Positions 50,870 through 59,647 are shown, counted from the first letter of the stretch. The stretch: DNA of 64,000 nt from Hymenobacter gummosus (GCF_003970915.1 NZ_RXOF01000001.1:310001-374000); one strand, 5' to 3'. Notes: a model not told the origin generated them from the sequence alone. Numbers and translations: made by a program.

Positions 50870-51898
50870 ATGGCAACTCCTGACTTTTCGCAAATCGGCG
50901 GCAACTCAGACGTGGAGAAACGTTCGTTCTGGTCGCGGCCCGAGGGTATTCTGGGGCTGGCCGTCATCGTGGCGGCCGGCGGCGTGGGGCTGTACTTCTT
51001 CAACGAAATCGTTGAGTTTCTCATCAAGGTGGTCAGCAACACCCTGCAGCTGGGCTTGCTGCTGGGGGCGGTGGCCCTGCTGGTGTTTCTGCTCACCAGC
51101 CGCGACATCCGCACCGGGGCATTTTTCCTGTTCAAGACGCTGATGCGCAAAATGGCCGGGCTCATTATCCAGCTCGACCCCATTGCCATTCTGAAGATTT
51201 ACATCGACGATTTGAAGCAGAAGCGGCAGAAGATGCAGGGGCAGATTGACACCCTGGCCGGGCAGCTGGTGAAGCTCAACAAGAAAATCAACGAGAACAA
51301 CGACCTCATCAAGCAGAAATTCGCCGAGGCCAACAAAGCTTCATCAATGGCCGACCGGCCGGGCATGAAGGAGGCCTCGCAGCTGGCGACCATCGAGGGC
51401 GCGGGCCTGCAGCAGATGAACGAGAAGCTGCTGCCGCTGCAGCGCAACATGAAGGTGGTGCTGGCCTTTATGGAGAAGGTCAACCAGAGCGCCGACTACA
51501 TCATCAAGGAGACGGAAATCAAGGTCCGGCTCAAGGAGGTGGAGTACAAAATCGTAAAGGAAAGCTCCAGCGCCCTGCGCACGGCGGTGAGCATCTTCAA
51601 GGGCAACCCCGACAAGAAGTTTTACTTCGACGAGTCGATGGAGTACATCCAGGACGACATGAGCCAGAAACTGGGCGAGATGAAGCGGGCTATGGATTTG
51701 TCGATGGACTTCATCAACTCGGTGGACGTGCAGAACGGCATCCTCTCCGACAAGGGCCAGGCCATGCTCGAAGCCTACAACAAGGGCGAGTTCAAGCTGG
51801 TGCAGCTCGATGCCCAGCCCGACGTACCCGCCTTCCAGCCCCGCCCCGGCGAGGTAAACCCGCCCAAGGACGCGGGCTACCGCAACCTGCTGGAATAG
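50870..51898 (+). CDS. membrane-anchored PspA-like coiled-coil protein
   Basis: A protein of 342 aa from ATG 50870 (MATPDFSQIGGNSDVEKRSF). Two membrane helices (about 24-45 and 52-74; GILGLAVIVAAGGVGLYFF and GLLLGAVALLVFLLT) are followed by an almost uninterrupted helical coiled coil (KQKRQKMQGQIDTLAGQLVK, LNKKINENNDLIKQKFAEAN, LPLQRNMKVVLAFMEKVNQS). This resembles PspA/IM30-type stress proteins fused to a membrane anchor. The C-terminus is Pro-rich. It is the second gene of the trio. A role in envelope integrity is inferred from architecture only. Confidence 0.75.
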   Translation: MATPDFSQIGGNSDVEKRSFWSRPEGILGLAVIVAAGGVGLYFFNEIVEFLIKVVSNTLQLGLLLGAVALLVFLLTSRDIRTGAFFLFKTLMRKMAGLIIQLDPIAILKIYIDDLKQKRQKMQGQIDTLAGQLVKLNKKINENNDLIKQKFAEANKASSMADRPGMKEASQLATIEGAGLQQMNEKLLPLQRNMKVVLAFMEKVNQSADYIIKETEIKVRLKEVEYKIVKESSSALRTAVSIFKGNPDKKFYFDESMEYIQDDMSQKLGEMKRAMDLSMDFINSVDVQNGILSDKGQAMLEAYNKGEFKLVQLDAQPDVPAFQPRPGEVNPPKDAGYRNLLE

Positions 51899-51944
51899 CT
51901 TCCACCGCACCCGGACCAAGGACCTCATGCAGAGCTACCCCGGC

Positions 51945-52057
51945 ACGTCATGTCGAGCTTGTCGAGACATCTCGCTCGCGGAGTAATCTTCTCGTTGAAC
52001 AGAATATTACTCTCGGGCCTCAGCACGCGAGATGTCTCGACAAGCTCGACATGACGT
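51945..52057. repeat. two-tier palindrome, family C, 31-bp outer stem
   Basis: 51945-51975 (starting ACGTCATGTCGAGCTTGTCG) pairs exactly with 52027-52057. Inside, GAGTAAT (51981-51987) pairs with ATTACTC (52006-52012). It lies between the second and third genes of the trio, in the same orientation class as the degenerate single arm at 33151-33192. Confidence 0.88.
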
Positions 52058-52101
52058 TCTAAAGACTCCTTCCCCGACCAACCCTCAACCTCCTTACTTC
52101 C

Positions 52102-53133
52102 ATGCAACGCTTAACCCTGGCCGGCCGGCTGATAATCACGGCCGTCATCATTGCCGCGCTGTACTTCGGTATCCGGTACTTCACCGGCGGCAAGCTCGGC
52201 ACCGACACCCCGGCGGCTACCACCGAGTCGCCGAGCATCCCCGGCAGCACGGCGCCGGCCGCCGGCTCCACCGACGCGGCTACCGGCTCCGCCGACAACG
52301 CGTCGGCTACGACGGCCACGCCGGCAGCCTTTACCTACGAGGCGCCGCAGCCGGTCAACGGCAAGCTCAAGGGCGTGGTGGAGCTGGGCGCCTCGGGCTT
52401 CAACTCCTTTATCGTGCGCATCGACGGGCAGAAAAACTGGAAGCTGGAAAAGGCGGAGTTCGGCAATAGCCTGGTTATCGAGAACATGGCCTCCGACGCC
52501 GACGTGCGCGCGGGCCTCAAGAGCTACATCGGCAAGATGCTGGACTACGGCGTGGCCGGCCGCGACATTCACTTTGTGGTCAGCTCCGGCGCCATCAAGG
52601 CCGAGAATACCGGCAAAATCATCAAGGCCCTGAAGTCCTTGAACTACGTGGTGAATACCGTGACGCCGGAGAAGGAAGGCGTACTGGCCCTGCGCTCGGT
52701 GCTGCCGCCCTCCTACGCCGACCAGGCTTTCGTGATGGATATTGGCTCGGGCAACACCAAAATCAGCTGGCTGAGCGGCGGGCAGCCCAAGTCGCTGGAA
52801 ACCTACGGGGCCAAGTATTTCCAGAACAGCACCGACGACGCCACCGTGGCCGCCGACGTGAAAGCCAAGGCCGGGCAGGTGCCGGCCGAGCTGCGCCAGA
52901 CCTGCTTCATCATCGGCGGGGTGCCCTTCGAGCTGGCCAAGCAGGTGCGCAAGGGCGAGGAGCGCTACACCGTGCTCAGCGCCCCCGACGCCTACAAGCT
53001 GGACAACGCCAAGTCGAAGGCCGGGCTGAACATTTACCGGGCCGCGGCCGAAGCCACCGGCGCCAAGCAGTTCGTGTTCGACTGGGACGCCAACTTCACC
53101 ATCGGCTACCTGCTCACGCTGCCCTCTAACTAG
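52102..53133 (+). CDS. membrane-anchored actin-like (ASKHA-fold) protein
   Basis: A protein of 343 aa. An N-terminal membrane helix (residues 8-26, GRLIITAVIIAALYFGI) and a Thr/Ala/Pro/Ser linker (about 30-80) precede a domain with the sequence signs of the actin/Hsp70/Ppx fold: GVVELGASGFNSFIVRIDGQ (phosphate 1, about 91-110), FVMDIGSGNTKISWL (phosphate 2, Asp213-Lys220) and CFIIGGVPFELAK (adenosine region, about 268-280). It could be an ATPase or a Ppx/GppA-like phosphohydrolase. If the topology is N-in, the domain is periplasmic, which would be odd for an ATP user. Third gene of the trio; terminator follows. Confidence 0.75.
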   Translation: MQRLTLAGRLIITAVIIAALYFGIRYFTGGKLGTDTPAATTESPSIPGSTAPAAGSTDAATGSADNASATTATPAAFTYEAPQPVNGKLKGVVELGASGFNSFIVRIDGQKNWKLEKAEFGNSLVIENMASDADVRAGLKSYIGKMLDYGVAGRDIHFVVSSGAIKAENTGKIIKALKSLNYVVNTVTPEKEGVLALRSVLPPSYADQAFVMDIGSGNTKISWLSGGQPKSLETYGAKYFQNSTDDATVAADVKAKAGQVPAELRQTCFIIGGVPFELAKQVRKGEERYTVLSAPDAYKLDNAKSKAGLNIYRAAAEATGAKQFVFDWDANFTIGYLLTLPSN

Positions 53134-53158
53134 CCGGCTGGGCGGCTTCGCTCCCACG

Positions 53159-53202
53159 GCTTCGGCCCGCCCTGCATGCCCGGGGTGGGCCGAAGCTTTT
53201 TT
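53159..53202 (+). terminator. intrinsic terminator after the trio
   Basis: GCTTCGGCCC (53159-53168) pairs with GGGCCGAAGC (53187-53196), followed by TTTTTTATT. Confidence 0.9.
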
Positions 53203-53380
53203 ATTCTGACACGCAGCCGGGAAATTAGCCGGGAAGCCTGGTTGGCGGCGTATCATTTTGGGAAATTGGTATCCAGGCCGGGGCTTCTGCGTAAGCGGCT
53301 CGTCAGCTTTGCGTAATTTTGGTATTCTGCCGCCAAAATCCGTAGTTTTCAACTCTTTGACGAGCTTGTCTTTGAACTAT

Positions 53381-54880
53381 ATGAAGAATTTTTTACGCTT
53401 GCTTCCGGCGCTGGCCCTGCTCCTGCTGCCGCTACTGGCCGCCGCCATGCAGCGCAAGCCCACCGACTCGCCCCTGGGCGGGCAGTGGCGCGGCAACCTC
53501 AAAGTGCCCGGCGGCACCTGGGAACTGGTGGTGACCATCGTGCCCCTGAGCAACGGCACGCTCTACGCCACGCTGGACGTGCCCAAGCAGAAAATCAGCC
53601 GCATGCCCGTGCAGGCCGAGCTGAAGGGCGCCGACGTGACCATGCGCATCGAGGAGGCCGGCAGCAAGTTTGTGGGCAAGCTGGCCGCCGATGGCAAGCA
53701 CATCAACGGCACCTGGACGCAGCCGGCCCTGACCACGGCCCTGGTGCTGGAGCGCACCACCGGCTCGGTTATCAATGCGGCCACGTTTAAGCCTTCGTTG
53801 CCCTACCGCGAGGAAGAAGTGGTGGTGCCCAACAAAGTGGCCAAGCTGCGCCTGACCGGCACGCTCACCGTGCCCCAGGGCAAGGGCCCCTTCCCGGCCG
53901 TGGTGCTGATTTCGGACTCGGGTCCGCAGGACCGCAACGCGGTGATGGACAACTACCGCATGTTCAACATCCTGGCCGACTACCTCACCCGCCGCGGCGT
54001 GGCCGTGCTGCGCTACGACGACCGGGGCGTGGGCAAATCCACCGGCAACTACCGCTTGGCCACCACTGCCGACCTGGTATCGGACGCGCAGGCGGCCATG
54101 GGCTTTCTGCGGGCGCACTACAAAATCAACAAGACGCAGGTGGGCATGGTGGGCCACGGCGAAGGCGCCAACGTGGCCCTGCTGGCCGGGGCCGACAAAA
54201 ACCCGCCCAGCTTTATCGTGTCGTTGGCGGGCTACGGGCTGTCGGGGCCGGAGGTGCTCAAGCGGCAGCAGGTGGAAATCATGCGCCTGATCGGGGCGAA
54301 CACCCAGCAGGTTACCTCGGCCCTTCAGCTGCACGAGCGGATGCTGAGCATCATCCGCGAGACGCCCAGCAACGATTTGGCCCGCGCCAAGGTGTCGGCC
54401 ATGCTGCGCATGTCCAACGCCGACATCGACTTTACGATGGTGCAGGCCCGCGCCGCCCAGCTCACTTCGCCCTGGTACCGCTACTTCATCGACTTCGACC
54501 CGCAGACCAAGCTGGGCCAGGTGCAGTGCCCGGTGCTGGCCCTGAACGGCGCCGCCGACCTGCTGGTGCCCGCCACCAAAAACCTGCCCATGCTGCAGAA
54601 AGGCCTGAAAGCCGCCGGCAACCGCAAGGTGGAAACCCACAAGCTGCCGGGCGTGAACCACTGGTTCCAGTCGGCCCAGACGGACTGGCCGCTGGTCAAC
54701 GGGCAGGTTCAGCCGACTTTTTCGCCCAAGGCCCTGGCGCTGATTCACGGCTGGGTGGCGCAGAACAGCACCCCGCCGACGCCGGCCGCCGCGCCCGAGC
54801 TAGCCAAGCCCGCGGTGAAGGCCGCCAACAAGCGCACCGGCAGCATTGCCACCCAACCTTCCCAACGAGCCGCCCGCTAG
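53381..54880 (+). CDS. alpha/beta-hydrolase-fold protein lacking the nucleophile serine
   Basis: A secreted protein of 499 aa from ATG 53381 (MKNFLRLLPALALLLLPLLA, signal peptide). An N-terminal beta domain (about 28-130; LGGQWRGNLKVPGGTWELVV) is followed by an alpha/beta hydrolase domain (about 150-460). The nucleophile elbow reads GHGEG with Gly260 where its paralogue at 55000 has GHSEG. The acid (LNGAADLLVPA) and His (PGVNHWFQ) remain. Oxyanion-region sequences (SDSGPQDRN, YDDRGVGKSTG) are conserved. It is therefore probably inactive as a serine hydrolase. A TIATQPSQRAAR-type tail follows; the terminator overlaps the stop. Confidence 0.88.
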   Translation: MKNFLRLLPALALLLLPLLAAAMQRKPTDSPLGGQWRGNLKVPGGTWELVVTIVPLSNGTLYATLDVPKQKISRMPVQAELKGADVTMRIEEAGSKFVGKLAADGKHINGTWTQPALTTALVLERTTGSVINAATFKPSLPYREEEVVVPNKVAKLRLTGTLTVPQGKGPFPAVVLISDSGPQDRNAVMDNYRMFNILADYLTRRGVAVLRYDDRGVGKSTGNYRLATTADLVSDAQAAMGFLRAHYKINKTQVGMVGHGEGANVALLAGADKNPPSFIVSLAGYGLSGPEVLKRQQVEIMRLIGANTQQVTSALQLHERMLSIIRETPSNDLARAKVSAMLRMSNADIDFTMVQARAAQLTSPWYRYFIDFDPQTKLGQVQCPVLALNGAADLLVPATKNLPMLQKGLKAAGNRKVETHKLPGVNHWFQSAQTDWPLVNGQVQPTFSPKALALIHGWVAQNSTPPTPAAAPELAKPAVKAANKRTGSIATQPSQRAAR

Positions 54881-54890
54881 GCGGCTCGTT
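54864..54890 (+). terminator. hairpin overlapping the stop codon
   Basis: AACGAGCCGCC (54864-54874) pairs with GGCGGCTCGTT (54880-54890). The TAG stop lies in the loop (54878-54880), and TTTGCTTT follows. Confidence 0.75.
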
Positions 54891-54999
54891 TGCTTTGGGC
54901 CACCGCGGCTGCAACCCGGACCGCGGTATTCTTCTCCTCTGATGAAACCGAACCGGCCGGCTTTGGCCTTACCCTCGTAGCCGCCCCATATCTTTCTTC

Positions 55000-56400
55000 A
55001 TGCCCCGTATCCGCCTGCTCGCCCGCCTCAGCCTGTTTTTCCTGCTCTGCCTGCCGCGGCTGGCCGAGGCCCAGTCGGCCCCGCCCCTGGCCGGCGACTG
55101 GCAGGGCAGCCTACAGGCCGGCGGCACCGACATTCCGCTCATCGTGCACCTGCGGGCGGCCGACGGCGGCTACTCCGGCACCCTCGACAGTCCTAAGCAG
55201 CAGGCGTACGGCTTGCCCATTGCCGCCGTAATCGTGCGTGCCGACAGCGTGCGGCTGCGCCTGACGGCCCCGGCCGCCCAGTTTGCCGCCCGCCTGTCGG
55301 CCGATGGCAAGCAGCTGGTGGGCGCCTGGCAGCAGGGCGGCCGCGCGGCCCCGCTCACGCTCAGCAAGCAGGCCGCCGGCACCGTGGCCCCGGGCCCAAA
55401 GCGGCCCCAGGAGCCCAAGGCGCCCCTGCCCTACCGCGCCGAGGACGTGACGTTCAGCAACGCCCAGGCCGGCATCAAGCTGGCTGGTACGCTCACGCTC
55501 CCCGCAGGCAAAGGCCCGTTCCCGGCCGTGGTGCTGGTCACTGGCTCGGGCCCGCAGGACCGCGACGAAACCATCTTCGGGCACCGGCCCTTCCGGGTGC
55601 TGGCCGATTACCTCACCCGCCGCGGCTTCGTGGTGCTGCGCTACGACGACCGGGGCGTGGGCCTCTCGGGCGGCAGCCAGGCCACCTACACCATGACCGA
55701 CGGCGTGGCCGATGCCCAGGCCGCCCTGGCTTACCTACGCAGCCGGCCGGAAGTGCAGCGTCAGCAGACGGGCCTGCTCGGCCACAGCGAAGGCGCCATG
55801 ATCGGGCTGCAGACGGCTACCCAGCCCAACCCGCCGGCTTTCCTGATTTCCCTGGCCGGCCCGGCCGTGCGCGGCCTGGAGGTGATGGTGCGCCAGAACG
55901 AGGACCTGGCCCGGGCCGCCGGCCTGCCCGCCGAACAGGTAACGGCCAACCGCGCCCTGAACCAGCAGATTTACATGACCGTGCTGCAGACGCCCGACAA
56001 TCAGCAGGCGCAGACGCACGTGGTGGGGCTGCTGAAGCAGGTCGGGATGAACGCGGCCCAGGCCCAGCAACAGGCCGCTGCCGTCACCACGGCTTGGTAC
56101 CGGCAGCTGCTGGCCTACAACCCGCAGCCGCTGCTGGCGCAGGTGAAGTGCCCGGTGCTGGCCCTGAATGGCTCGAAGGACCTGCAGGTGGCGGCCAGCG
56201 TGAACGTGCCGGCCTGGGAGAAAGGCATCCGCGCCGGCGGCAACCAGGACGTAACCGCCCAGGAGCTGCCGGGGCTGAATCACCTGTTCCAAACCGCCCG
56301 CACCGGCCTCAGCGACGAGTACGGGCAGCTGGAAGAAACCTTCGCGCCCGCGGCCCTGGCCGTCATCGGCGACTGGCTGGCCCGGCACACGAAGAAGTAA
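55000..56400 (+). CDS. secreted alpha/beta hydrolase, active-looking paralogue
   Basis: A protein of 466 aa from ATG 55000 (MPRIRLLARLSLFFLLCLPR, signal peptide ending AEAQ). It has the same layout as the preceding gene: beta domain (LAGDWQGSLQAGGTDIPLIV), then hydrolase. The triad is complete: Ser263 in GHSEGAM, Asp in LNGSKDLQVAA, His in PGLNHLFQ. The conserved GSGPQDRDETIFGHRPFRVL and YDDRGVGLSGG loops are present. The substrate is unknown; relatives are annotated as secreted peptidases or esterases. Tandem duplication with the previous gene. Confidence 0.88.
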   Translation: MPRIRLLARLSLFFLLCLPRLAEAQSAPPLAGDWQGSLQAGGTDIPLIVHLRAADGGYSGTLDSPKQQAYGLPIAAVIVRADSVRLRLTAPAAQFAARLSADGKQLVGAWQQGGRAAPLTLSKQAAGTVAPGPKRPQEPKAPLPYRAEDVTFSNAQAGIKLAGTLTLPAGKGPFPAVVLVTGSGPQDRDETIFGHRPFRVLADYLTRRGFVVLRYDDRGVGLSGGSQATYTMTDGVADAQAALAYLRSRPEVQRQQTGLLGHSEGAMIGLQTATQPNPPAFLISLAGPAVRGLEVMVRQNEDLARAAGLPAEQVTANRALNQQIYMTVLQTPDNQQAQTHVVGLLKQVGMNAAQAQQQAAAVTTAWYRQLLAYNPQPLLAQVKCPVLALNGSKDLQVAASVNVPAWEKGIRAGGNQDVTAQELPGLNHLFQTARTGLSDEYGQLEETFAPAALAVIGDWLARHTKK

Positions 56401-56416
56401 GAGCCGGGAAAAAGCA

Positions 56417-56452
56417 GCCGCCCCGCTTGCACAGAGGTGCGAGCGGGGCGGC
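56417..56452. terminator. convergent terminator hairpin
   Basis: GCCGCCCCGCT (56417-56427) pairs with AGCGGGGCGGC (56442-56452) between convergent genes. An A-run upstream (GGGAAAAAGC) gives a T-run for the minus-strand gene. Confidence 0.8.
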
Positions 56453-56471
56453 TTGCTTATCAGGCGGCGGC

Positions 56472-58526
56472 TCAGAAGCGCAGGCCCACGCTGTAGCCGT
56501 ACCAGCCCAGCACTTTAGTTGTCGCGTTGCCCTCGTCCAGCCACAGCTTGCGGCCCTGGCTGAGGTTGGAGTACACCCGGCCCTCGGTGGTATCGAAGCG
56601 GCGGGTGACGAGCAGGCTCACGGTGGGCCCGGCTACCAGGCGGATGTGGCTGCTGGGCTTGAAGGGCGTCAGGCCCAGGAGCAGGCGCAGCTGGTTGTGC
56701 AGGTTCAGCTCCTTGGTCAGGCCGCGCTGCTCCTCGTTGACCTGCATCGTGGCCAGGTCGAGGCTGAGGCTGAGGCGCCGGCGGCTCCACATATCGGTGC
56801 CGGCGCCGTAGCCCGCGGCCCAGCGGCGCGGGCCGCTGCCGAAGCCGTCGTAGGCGGCCGTGAGGAAGGTGTAGAACGCGGCCGAGCCGCCCAGCTTCAG
56901 GCTGGCCGTGACGGGCCAGGTTTCGGAATGCGTCAGCTCCAGGCGGTGGTAGCCGTGCACCACGAAGTTGAACGGGGCCAGGCTCACGCCCTGCACCGAG
57001 TCGGCGAAGTTGACCAGGCCGGCTACCTGCACCCCGCGCACCGTCCCGGCCACGTTGAACAGCCCGGCCGCCTGCACCCCGCGGGTTTCTTTGGTCACGT
57101 TGAACAGCCCCGCCACCTGCCCGCCCCGCATCGAAGCCAGCGACACGTTGAACAGCCCCGCCGCCTGCACGGCCGGCTTGCCGCCGGCTTGCTCCGGGCC
57201 GGCCTCGTAGCGGGTGGTTTCGGCGCCGGATGCCGGGTCCACGCTGGCCGTCAGCACCGCCGTGCGTTTGCGCGGCCCTACGAAGTTGAACAAACCCGCC
57301 GTCTGCGCCCCCGCCACCGGCCGGGTCGCCACGTTCAGCAGCCCGGCCGCCTGCCAGCCGGTGCCGCTGCCGCCGAGCACGTTGGCCAGCCCGGCTGCCT
57401 GAAAGCCGTCGAGGTTGCGCCCCACGACGTTGGCCAGCCCGGCCAGCTGCACGCCCGCCACGGTGTCGCGGTCCACGTTGAACAGCCCCGCCGCCTCGAA
57501 CCCCTCCACCCCGGCCGCGTAGCCCCCGAGCACGTTGATGGATACGTGGTTGACCGTTTGCCCGCTGCGCAGCCCGTTCGAGCCCAGCGGCCCCAGAAAG
57601 GAAATCTGGGCCGCTTTGGTATAAGCCCGGGCCGGCTCTTCGGCCGGCGGCTCCACCGCCGGAGCAGCCGCCGACGCCACCGAATCGGCGGGTGCGGCGG
57701 GGGGTGGGGTAGCGGCCGCCGGCGGGGTCTGCGTTGCGGCGTCGGGGCCAGGAGCCGGGGCCGCCGAAGCCGTGGCGCCCGGGTCGTTGGCCGGGGTATT
57801 GTCGGGCACTTTCACTGCCGGCTCCGGTGCAGATTCGGCCGCCTGCCCCGCTTTACCCGCTGGTTTGGCCGCTTTAGTGGCTTTTCCAGCCGGAGCACTG
57901 CTGGCTCCGGGTGCCTTGCCGCCGGTGGCCGTGCGGCCCTTGGCCGAGGCCGCCGGAGCACTCGACGCAGGCTTGGCGGAGGTTTTCTGCGCGGGGGCCT
58001 TGTCCGTTTTGGGCCGCACGGGCGTTTTTTCCGGGGCGGCGGGGCGCGTCGTTTCAGCCGGGGCGGCGGGGCGCGGGGCGGGCGTGGCCGCCGCGGCGGG
58101 GGCTGCGTCCGGGGCTTTGTCGATGACGGCCTTGCTGACGGTGGTTGTGGTAGCGGCCGGGGCAGCGGCGGGGGCCGGCTTGGCCGCCGGGGCGGCTTTC
58201 GGCGGGGCGGGGTGCAGCACCAGCTGGTCGCCCACCAGCTCGTAGCCGATGTTTTTGCCTTCCAGCACCTCACCGAGCACCTGGCGCAGGGGCTGGTTCT
58301 GAGCGTTGAGCGTGACGGGCTGGCGCAGGTTCAGGGCCGTGTTGCTGTAGGAAATGCGGATGCCGTACTGCCGCTTGAGCGTGCGCAGCACCGATTCCAG
58401 CGGGGCCTGGTTGAAAACAACCGTCACCCGGCAGTCCAGCACGGAGCTGGTGCGCCCCTGGGCGGCGGCGGGCTCACCGGCCAGTGCGCACAGCACGGCG
58501 GCGGCCAGGCATATGCGGTTGCGCAT
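56472..58526 (-). CDS. STN-domain, surface-repeat and barrel fusion protein
   Basis: A 684-aa protein with signal (MRNRICLAAAVLCALAGEPA). In order: an STN (secretin/TonB N-terminal) domain at about 28-105 (VFNQAPLESVLRTLKRQYGI, LRQVLGEVLEGKNIGYELVG); a long Ala/Pro/Lys linker (about 108-300); about nine repeats of the form 'xxGxQxAGLxNV' (GFEAAGLFNV, GVQLAGLANV, GFQAAGLANV, GGQVAGLFNV, GVQVAGLVNF) at about 330-520; and a C-terminal barrel. The STN domain normally meets a FecR regulator, and a FecR gene lies directly upstream. The combination differs from a TonB receptor because there is no plug. Its function is inferred as signalling or a surface structure. Confidence 0.85.
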   Translation of the reverse strand: MRNRICLAAAVLCALAGEPAAAQGRTSSVLDCRVTVVFNQAPLESVLRTLKRQYGIRISYSNTALNLRQPVTLNAQNQPLRQVLGEVLEGKNIGYELVGDQLVLHPAPPKAAPAAKPAPAAAPAATTTTVSKAVIDKAPDAAPAAAATPAPRPAAPAETTRPAAPEKTPVRPKTDKAPAQKTSAKPASSAPAASAKGRTATGGKAPGASSAPAGKATKAAKPAGKAGQAAESAPEPAVKVPDNTPANDPGATASAAPAPGPDAATQTPPAAATPPPAAPADSVASAAAPAVEPPAEEPARAYTKAAQISFLGPLGSNGLRSGQTVNHVSINVLGGYAAGVEGFEAAGLFNVDRDTVAGVQLAGLANVVGRNLDGFQAAGLANVLGGSGTGWQAAGLLNVATRPVAGAQTAGLFNFVGPRKRTAVLTASVDPASGAETTRYEAGPEQAGGKPAVQAAGLFNVSLASMRGGQVAGLFNVTKETRGVQAAGLFNVAGTVRGVQVAGLVNFADSVQGVSLAPFNFVVHGYHRLELTHSETWPVTASLKLGGSAAFYTFLTAAYDGFGSGPRRWAAGYGAGTDMWSRRRLSLSLDLATMQVNEEQRGLTKELNLHNQLRLLLGLTPFKPSSHIRLVAGPTVSLLVTRRFDTTEGRVYSNLSQGRKLWLDEGNATTKVLGWYGYSVGLRF

Positions 58527-58561
58527 AGCGGCAAAGGAGGAAAAATGAGGTCAGAGGGAAG

Positions 58562-59647
58562 TTACAGGCTGGGGCAGCCCGGTCCGTCAAGGGTATAGCC
58601 GCCCTGGGCCGACTGCGTCACCGACAGATTAGCCGACAAGCTCACCACCCGCAGCACCTGGGGCAGCTGGGCCTGGCGGAAGGTACCGGTGAAGCGGCAG
58701 TTGGCCAGCTCGGGCCGGCTCAGCTCCACGGGCGTGCCGTAGTAGCGCGTGAGCGTGCGGGCCACTTGGTGCAGCGACTGGTTCTCAAACACCAGCTCGT
58801 CCTGCTGCCAGGCGCGGAAGTTCGGGTCGGTGATGCGCTGCTGGGTGGCCAGGGCCGGCGCCGCGCGGCGGATAACGCCGCGCAGGCCCGGCGTGAGCAG
58901 CACCGAGTCCTGCACCGCCACTTTCTGATGGTCGGGACTGAAAGCCACGCGGCCCGTCACCACCGATACCTCCACCGAATCCTCGGTGGCGTAGGCGCGC
59001 ACGTTGAAGGAGGTGCCCAGCACGCGGGTGCGGGTGTCGGCGGCCAGCACCGTGAAGGGGCGGCTGGGGTCTTTCTGCACCTCGAAGAAGGCCTCCCCTT
59101 TCAACTGCACCGTGCGGCTGCCCTGGCCGAAGTCGGCCGCGTAGCTCAGGGTGGAGTTGCGGTTCACCCACACCTTGCTGCCGTCGGGCAGCGTGGAGAG
59201 CTGACGCTGGGGGCCGGCCGCCACGGTCACGGTTTCGGCGGCGCGGGGCAGCAGGAAATTGCGGGCCAAGGCCCAGAAGCCCACCAGCAAGAGCACGGCC
59301 GCGGCCACGCGCATCCAGGGCTGGGCGGGGCTCCACATCGATACCACGCGGCCCGCCGGCTCGGCTTCAACCGGGGCTCTGACGGGTGCAGGAGCCGGCG
59401 CCGAGGCTAGCCCCGCGGCGGCGCTGAAGCGCTGCCAGGCCGGCTCCACGTCGGCTTCGGTGAAGACCTCGGCCACGTGGCCGCCCCGCTCCCAGGCGCG
59501 GGTGGCGTCGGTGAGCAGGCGCAGACGGCTGGGGGCGGCCGTGAGCCACTGGTGCAATTCCGCCTGCTCGTCGGCCGTGGCTTCGCCAGCCAGGTGTTTG
59601 GCTAGCAGCTCCCAGGGAGCTTCCGGGTCGGCGAAGAGGTGAGGCAT
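58562..59647 (-). CDS. FecR-family anti-sigma factor with DUF4974
   Basis: A 361-aa inner-membrane regulator from ATG 59647 (MPHLFADPEAPWELLAKHLA). The cytoplasmic N-terminal part (about 1-100) would hold a sigma factor. A membrane helix follows at about 115-135 (RVAAAVLLLVGFWALARNFL). The periplasmic FecR domain spans about 140-240 (LPDGSKVWVNRNSTLSYAAD, AFFEVQKDPSRPFTVLAADT, VLGTSFNVRAY), and the DUF4974 end is at about 290-361 (LVFENQSLHQVARTLTRYYG). No ECF sigma gene is adjacent, which is unusual. It lies 35 bases upstream of the STN-protein gene. Confidence 0.92.
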   Translation of the reverse strand: MPHLFADPEAPWELLAKHLAGEATADEQAELHQWLTAAPSRLRLLTDATRAWERGGHVAEVFTEADVEPAWQRFSAAAGLASAPAPAPVRAPVEAEPAGRVVSMWSPAQPWMRVAAAVLLLVGFWALARNFLLPRAAETVTVAAGPQRQLSTLPDGSKVWVNRNSTLSYAADFGQGSRTVQLKGEAFFEVQKDPSRPFTVLAADTRTRVLGTSFNVRAYATEDSVEVSVVTGRVAFSPDHQKVAVQDSVLLTPGLRGVIRRAAPALATQQRITDPNFRAWQQDELVFENQSLHQVARTLTRYYGTPVELSRPELANCRFTGTFRQAQLPQVLRVVSLSANLSVTQSAQGGYTLDGPGCPSL

